Origin: Streptomyces sp. NBC_01478
GTDB taxonomy: Bacteria; Actinomycetota; Actinomycetes; Streptomycetales; Streptomycetaceae
Assembly (NCBI RefSeq): GCF_036227225.1
Contig: NZ_CP109444.1
Span: 11,513,501 to 11,577,500, forward strand
Direction of reading: 5' to 3'
DNA length: 64,000 nucleotides
Program-made: the position numbers and the translations under genes
The notes under the pieces: generated by a model
Told to the model about the DNA's origin: nothing
Database searches by the model: none
Seen by the model: the letters and a program-made list of their open reading frames with translations, nothing else
In this document: piece by piece, positions 60,567 to 64,000 of the stretch
How the letters are laid out: the number at the start of each line of letters is the position of its first letter
Position numbering within the stretch: the first letter of the stretch is position 1

Positions 60567-61589
60567 ATGATCCGGGTGCAGCCCGAGCGCTTCCTCCGTG
60601 GCACCCTGCCGGACCTGTCGTGGTCGGACGGCGGCTCGCGTCTTCCCCCGTCCGCCTGCCGGAAACTGACGGCGGACACCGTACGGGCCGCCCGGGTGCC
60701 GGCCGGACTGCATCTCGCCTTCACCGGTGCCGCGTCGACGATCGCGCTCACGGTTCGGACGGGGGAGCGCACCACCGTGCCCGCCCCCACCCTGCCCGAG
60801 GCACTCGTCGTCCACGTACCGGGAAGGCCGTCCACCACGGTCCCCCTGCTGTCCCGGGGGCCGGGCACCGTCCGCATCGAGCTGCCCGACCGCGATCCGG
60901 CGCGGACCGTGCGCGTCTTCCTCCCCGAGGCGTTCGGGACCGTGATCGACGGCCTCGCCGCCGACGCCTGTCTGGAGCCCGCCCCGCGCGGCCCGCTGTG
61001 GGTCGTGTACGGCGACTCCATCACCCAGGGCTGGTCGGTCTCGCAGCCCGGCCTCGCTTGGCCCTCCCTGGTCGCCGACCAGCTCGGCCTCGACCTGGTC
61101 AACCTCGGCTTCGCCGGAGCGGCGCGCGGCGAACTCCCCGTCGCCGACGTCGTGGCCGCCTCGGGCGCGGCGGCCGTGACGGTGGCCTGGGGCACCAACG
61201 CCTGGTCGTCCTTGCCGACCAGCGCCGCCCAGATCGCCGAGACGACGCGGCTGTTCCTCACCGCCGTACGCCAAGGACTCCCCGACGCTCCCGTCACGGT
61301 CGTGAGCCCTATCGTGCGTCCCGACGCCGAGGGCACCCCCAACCGGTTCGGGGCCCGCCTCACCGATCTTCGGGAGGCACTGGAGTCGGCGGTGCGGGCC
61401 TTCGCCGCCGACGCGGGGGACCGCCGGCTCACGCTCGTACCGGGATCTGACCTGGTGCCCGCCGGGCAACTCGTCGACGGAATCCATCCGGGCGACGAGG
61501 GCCATCGCAGCCTCGCGCGAGGAGTAACACCCCATGTGGCCGCCGGAGTCGGGCTTCCCGCACGACGTACCGAAGCCGGCGTCCCATGA
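60567..61589 (+). CDS. SGNH/GDSL-type hydrolase
   Basis: A 340-residue esterase-like enzyme. A beta-rich N-terminal domain (residues ~1-145) precedes the SGNH domain: block I YGDSITQGW with the catalytic Ser, block II NLGFAGAARGE, block III WGTNAW, where Asn is kept and the usual GxND is varied, and block V DGIHPGDEGH with Asp and His. No signal peptide is evident, so it is probably cytoplasmic. It could hydrolyse an ester produced by Baeyer-Villiger oxidation, or deacetylate a sugar. GAGGTG precedes the ATG. Confidence 0.9.
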   Translation: MIRVQPERFLRGTLPDLSWSDGGSRLPPSACRKLTADTVRAARVPAGLHLAFTGAASTIALTVRTGERTTVPAPTLPEALVVHVPGRPSTTVPLLSRGPGTVRIELPDRDPARTVRVFLPEAFGTVIDGLAADACLEPAPRGPLWVVYGDSITQGWSVSQPGLAWPSLVADQLGLDLVNLGFAGAARGELPVADVVAASGAAAVTVAWGTNAWSSLPTSAAQIAETTRLFLTAVRQGLPDAPVTVVSPIVRPDAEGTPNRFGARLTDLREALESAVRAFAADAGDRRLTLVPGSDLVPAGQLVDGIHPGDEGHRSLARGVTPHVAAGVGLPARRTEAGVP

Positions 61590-61624
61590 CCATGATCCCG
61601 ATCAGCGAACGCACGAGGAGCGAG

Positions 61625-62416
61625 ATGGACCTGGCGAATGTGTTCCGACTGAACGGCAGGGTCGCGATCGTCACCGGCGGCGGCAGCGGCATCGGGCGGG
61701 CGAGCGCCACCGTACTCGCCGCCGCCGGCGCCCGGGTCGTCGTAGCGGATCTCGACGAAGCCGCCGCCGAGACAACCGTGTCGGTCATCAAGGAACAGGG
61801 CGGCGAGGCGGTGGCCCGCCGGGTCGACGTGTCCGATCCGGCCGCCGTGAACGTCCTGGTCGACGGCACGGTCTCCGGACTCGGCCGCCTCGACATCCTC
61901 GTCAACAACGCCGGCATCATGATCCGCCGCCCCCTCGCGGAACTCCCACCCGAGGAATTCGACCGCGTCCTGTCGGTCAACCTCAAGAGCGTCCTCTACG
62001 GCAGCCAGGCAGCCGCCCGCGTGATGGCGCCCGGGTCGAGCATCGTCAACACCCTCTCCACCATCATCGACTTCGCCACCGTGGGCACGGGCTCCTACGC
62101 CGCGGCGAAGAAGGGCGGCGAGGCGCTGACCCGTACCTTCGCCGTGGAACTGGGACCCCGGGGCATCCGCGTCAACGGCGTCGCACCGGGCTGGACGGAC
62201 TCGGGGATCACCCGGCAGCGGGGCGTCGACGACACGGGCGAGTTCCGACAGGACCGGTTCGACGAACTCGCCCGCAAGATGGCCTCCTCATCCCCCCTGG
62301 GCGCGGTCGCCGAGCCGATCGACTCCGCCTACGCCGTTCTCTACCTCTCCTCCGAGGCGAGCCGCTTCGTGACCGGACATGTGATCCGGGTCAACGGCGG
62401 CGCCTCCATGGTCTGA
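61625..62416 (+). CDS. Short-chain dehydrogenase/reductase
   Basis: A 263-residue SDR with VTGGGSGIGRASATVLAAAG, VVADLDEAAAE after beta-2 (NAD-type), NNAGIMIRRPLAEL, the catalytic Ser in VNTLSTIIDF and YAAAKKGG. C-terminus VTGHVIRVNGGASMV is intact. The ATG at 61625 (MDLANVFRLNGRVAI) is preferred over an in-frame ATG at 61586, because GAGGAG lies 5-6 bases upstream and the N-terminus fits the family. The 61586 ATG overlaps the SGNH stop (ATGA), so coupling is still possible. Confidence 0.92.
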   Translation: MDLANVFRLNGRVAIVTGGGSGIGRASATVLAAAGARVVVADLDEAAAETTVSVIKEQGGEAVARRVDVSDPAAVNVLVDGTVSGLGRLDILVNNAGIMIRRPLAELPPEEFDRVLSVNLKSVLYGSQAAARVMAPGSSIVNTLSTIIDFATVGTGSYAAAKKGGEALTRTFAVELGPRGIRVNGVAPGWTDSGITRQRGVDDTGEFRQDRFDELARKMASSSPLGAVAEPIDSAYAVLYLSSEASRFVTGHVIRVNGGASMV

Positions 62417-62536
62417 CGGACCGTCAAGACGTGTCCCACTTCGTGATGCAGAGCCGATGAAGTCCTCTCCGACGAGAGACCCGTTGGACGACCGGCACGA
62501 GACGGCTGGCCGCCCAGGGATGCTCAGGAGGTCACA

Positions 62537-63370
62537 GTGTCCGAATCTCCGTCCAGCATGGTCGACAGGGTCGTCGTGATCCTCGGTGTCTTCGAGCGGT
62601 CCGCGGGACCGCTCAACCTGGGGCAGATCAGCGCGTGCAGCGGGCTGCCGCGCTCCTCCGTCCACCGGATACTCCAGCAGTTGGTCAACGCCCGCCTGCT
62701 CACCAGGAACGACAACGAGTACCGGCTCGGACTGCGCATGTTCGAGATCGGCAGTCTGGTCCCGCACCGGACCAGGATGGGCGAGGCCGCCAGGCCCCTG
62801 CTCCAGGAACTGCACGTGTCCACCGGCCATGTGGTCCACATGGCCGTGCTCGACCAGCAGGACGTCGTCTACCTGGAGCGGGTCGGCGGTTCGTTCGCGA
62901 GCACCCTTCCGTCCAGGGTCGGCGGCCGCCTCCCGGCGCACTGCACCGCACTGGGCAAGGCGCTTCTCGCGTACTCGGCCAAGGAGGTCGTGGACGAGTA
63001 CCTCTGGAGCGGTCTGTCCCGTCGCACGGCCGTGAGCATCACCACCCCGCAGGCGCTGGACGCGGCCCTCGCCAGGATCCGCAGCACCGGATACGCGACC
63101 GAGTCGGGTGAGGCCGCGGCCTCGGTCGCCTGCGTCGCCGCGCCGATCCTCGTGCTGGACCAGCCGGTCGCCGCGATCTCGGTGTGCGGCCCCCAAGAGC
63201 GCGTCCGCGTCGACGAGTTGAGGTTCCAGGTCAGGTGGATCGCCGCCGAGATCGCGCGCAAGCTGATGATCACCTCACGCCGTCAGCGGCCCCGCCCCCG
63301 GCGGTTGATCACCTCTGTTCCGCTCAGCGGACACGTCGCGTCCGCCGTCGTGTCCGAGACCGGACGATGA
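62537..63370 (+). CDS. IclR-family transcriptional regulator
   Basis: A 277-residue regulator. N-terminal winged helix-turn-helix (residues ~8-70: RVVVILGVFERSAGPLNLGQ, SGLPRSSVHRILQQLVNARL), then the IclR effector domain (HVVHMAVLDQQDVVYLERVG, LPAHCTALGKALLAYS, ESGEAAASVACVAAPIL). These proteins act as activators or repressors of aromatic and other catabolic operons. GTG at 62537 has CAGGAGG upstream. It lies in the same direction as, and just before, the HsaA-like gene. The TGTTCCG-type sites of the island are good candidates for its operators; one lies inside its own 3' end. Confidence 0.95.
   Translation: MSESPSSMVDRVVVILGVFERSAGPLNLGQISACSGLPRSSVHRILQQLVNARLLTRNDNEYRLGLRMFEIGSLVPHRTRMGEAARPLLQELHVSTGHVVHMAVLDQQDVVYLERVGGSFASTLPSRVGGRLPAHCTALGKALLAYSAKEVVDEYLWSGLSRRTAVSITTPQALDAALARIRSTGYATESGEAAASVACVAAPILVLDQPVAAISVCGPQERVRVDELRFQVRWIAAEIARKLMITSRRQRPRPRRLITSVPLSGHVASAVVSETGR
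63316..63368 (+). promoter_or_regulatory. IclR-type site inside the regulator gene, promoter for the HsaA-like gene
   Basis: TGTTCCGCTCAGCGGACA at 63316-63333, the most symmetric copy (TTCCGCT-C-AGCGGA). The -10-like GACGAT begins at 63363, 47 bases from the first base, over the regulator's last codons. The predicted leader to the ATG at 63406 is about 30 bases. Confidence 0.6.
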
Positions 63371-63405
63371 ACGCGTGACGGACCAGGAAGCGGAAGGTGG
63401 GCGGC

Positions 63406-64000
63406 ATGGCGCACGAGGTTGTCCGGCGAGTCGAGCAGTACGGTCCCAAGCTGGCGGAACTGGCCGCAGGCAACGAGGAGTTGGGCAGGCTGAGCGACGA
63501 GACCGTCGGTCTGCTGCGCTCGGCCGGTGTGCTGCGCCTGTTGCAGGACAGGAAGTTCGGCGGTTACGCCGCTCACCCCCGGGACTTCGCCGAGGCGGTC
63601 ATGGCCGTCTCCCGCCACGACGGCGCCGCCGGCTGGGTCTGCGGTGTCGTCGGGGTCCACCCCTGGGAGGTCGCACAGATGGACCCGCGCCTCTCCCAGG
63701 AGATCTGGGGCGCGGACCCCGAGACCTGGATCGCGTCTCCGTACATGCCGAACGGGATCGCCGAACCGGTGGACGACGGCTATGTCCTGTCCGGACGCTG
63801 GCCGTTCTCGTCGGGCACCGACCACTGCGACTGGGTGTTCCTGGGCGCGCTGGTGGGCGACGGCAAGGGGCGCCCCGCGTCCCCTCCGACCGTGCTGCAC
63901 GTGGTCCTGCCCCGGTCGTCGTACGAGATCATCGAGGACTCCTGGGACGTGATCGGGCTGTCCGGTACCGGAAGCAAGGACGTCGTCGTCGACGGCGCGT
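63406..64000 (+). CDS. HsaA-like flavin-dependent monooxygenase (acyl-CoA dehydrogenase fold), cut by window edge
   Basis: Only the first 198 residues are present. The ATG at 63406 follows GGAAGGTGG. RKFGGYAAHPRDFAEAVMAV, RHDGAAGWVCGVVGVHPWEV and the beta-domain YVLSGRWPFSSGTDHCDWV with GLSGTGSKDVVV match the HsaA/HpaB-like group D monooxygenases that hydroxylate phenolic or other cyclic substrates with FADH2 or FMNH2 from a partner reductase. Acyl-CoA dehydrogenases proper are less likely. A flavin reductase gene is expected to the right of the window. Confidence 0.88.
   Translation, partial: MAHEVVRRVEQYGPKLAELAAGNEELGRLSDETVGLLRSAGVLRLLQDRKFGGYAAHPRDFAEAVMAVSRHDGAAGWVCGVVGVHPWEVAQMDPRLSQEIWGADPETWIASPYMPNGIAEPVDDGYVLSGRWPFSSGTDHCDWVFLGALVGDGKGRPASPPTVLHVVLPRSSYEIIEDSWDVIGLSGTGSKDVVVDGA

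Noticed and set aside
21307..64000. Secondary-metabolite biosynthetic cluster
   Set aside because: P450, SDR and SnoaL-like genes resemble tailoring genes, but there is no synthase, terpene cyclase or other core enzyme, and importer, CoA ligase, CoA-transferase, CitE and CMD genes point to degradation.
1..64000. CRISPR arrays, tRNA or rRNA genes, attachment sites
   Set aside because: No regularly spaced repeats, cloverleaf sequences, rRNA segments, integrase gene or att-like direct repeats flanking an island were seen.

Overview
The window reads as chromosomal DNA of a Streptomyces or close actinomycete relative. Base composition is very GC-rich, many starts are GTG, genes are often joined by ATGA/GTGA overlaps, and the gene families are typical (MoxR/DUF5682, SpoIIE-type phosphatase, NarL-type two-component pair, FadR- and IclR-type regulators, cytochrome P450 with a 3Fe-4S ferredoxin). 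No tRNA, rRNA, CRISPR, intact insertion sequence or polyketide/peptide synthase was seen.

Region 1 (1-8.2 kb, minus strand) is a coupled operon of a DUF4132-like protein, a 1630-residue protein of unknown function, a MoxR AAA+ ATPase and a DUF5682 protein cut by the window edge. It resembles the E. coli yeh cluster and other MoxR-centred systems. Region 2 (8.4-21.3 kb) is ordinary: a PAS/PP2C phosphatase, an LtrA membrane protein with a small membrane partner, a secreted class A beta-lactamase-like protein, a Ppx/GppA phosphatase, a secreted alpha/beta hydrolase, and a histidine kinase/response regulator pair followed by an RND exporter.

Region 3 (21.3 kb to the right edge) looks like one large catabolic island. 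It starts with a complete oligopeptide/oligosaccharide-type ABC importer coupled to a Tat-exported family 3 glycosidase, then several dehydrogenases, an acyl-CoA ligase, a CitE-type lyase, a flavin monooxygenase, a CoA-transferase and an aldehyde dehydrogenase. Next is a nine-gene minus-strand operon (two cyclase-family hydrolases, two SDRs, a Baeyer-Villiger-like monooxygenase, a VOC protein, a P450, a CMD-family protein and an NTF2-like protein). Divergent from it are a FadR-type regulator, a second Baeyer-Villiger-like monooxygenase, a zinc dehydrogenase, a frameshifted MFS transporter, a UGSC-like redox protein and its thioredoxin. The right end carries more SDRs, an SGNH hydrolase, an IclR regulator and an HsaA-like flavin monooxygenase. 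My inference is uptake and deglycosylation of a glycosylated cyclic or aromatic compound, then ring oxidation and opening, then CoA-linked breakdown. The substrate is not identifiable from sequence.

Two sets of recurring operator-like sites tie the island together. A TGTTCCG-type near-palindrome occurs six times at a constant 46-47 bp upstream of a -10-like hexamer, which suggests an activator of the IclR type. An AATCAGT/ACTGATT palindrome occurs at the FadR-type gene and, with decreasing similarity, at three other places in the right half. A 5-bp tandem duplication that breaks the MFS gene and the UGSC-like/thioredoxin pair are the other main points.
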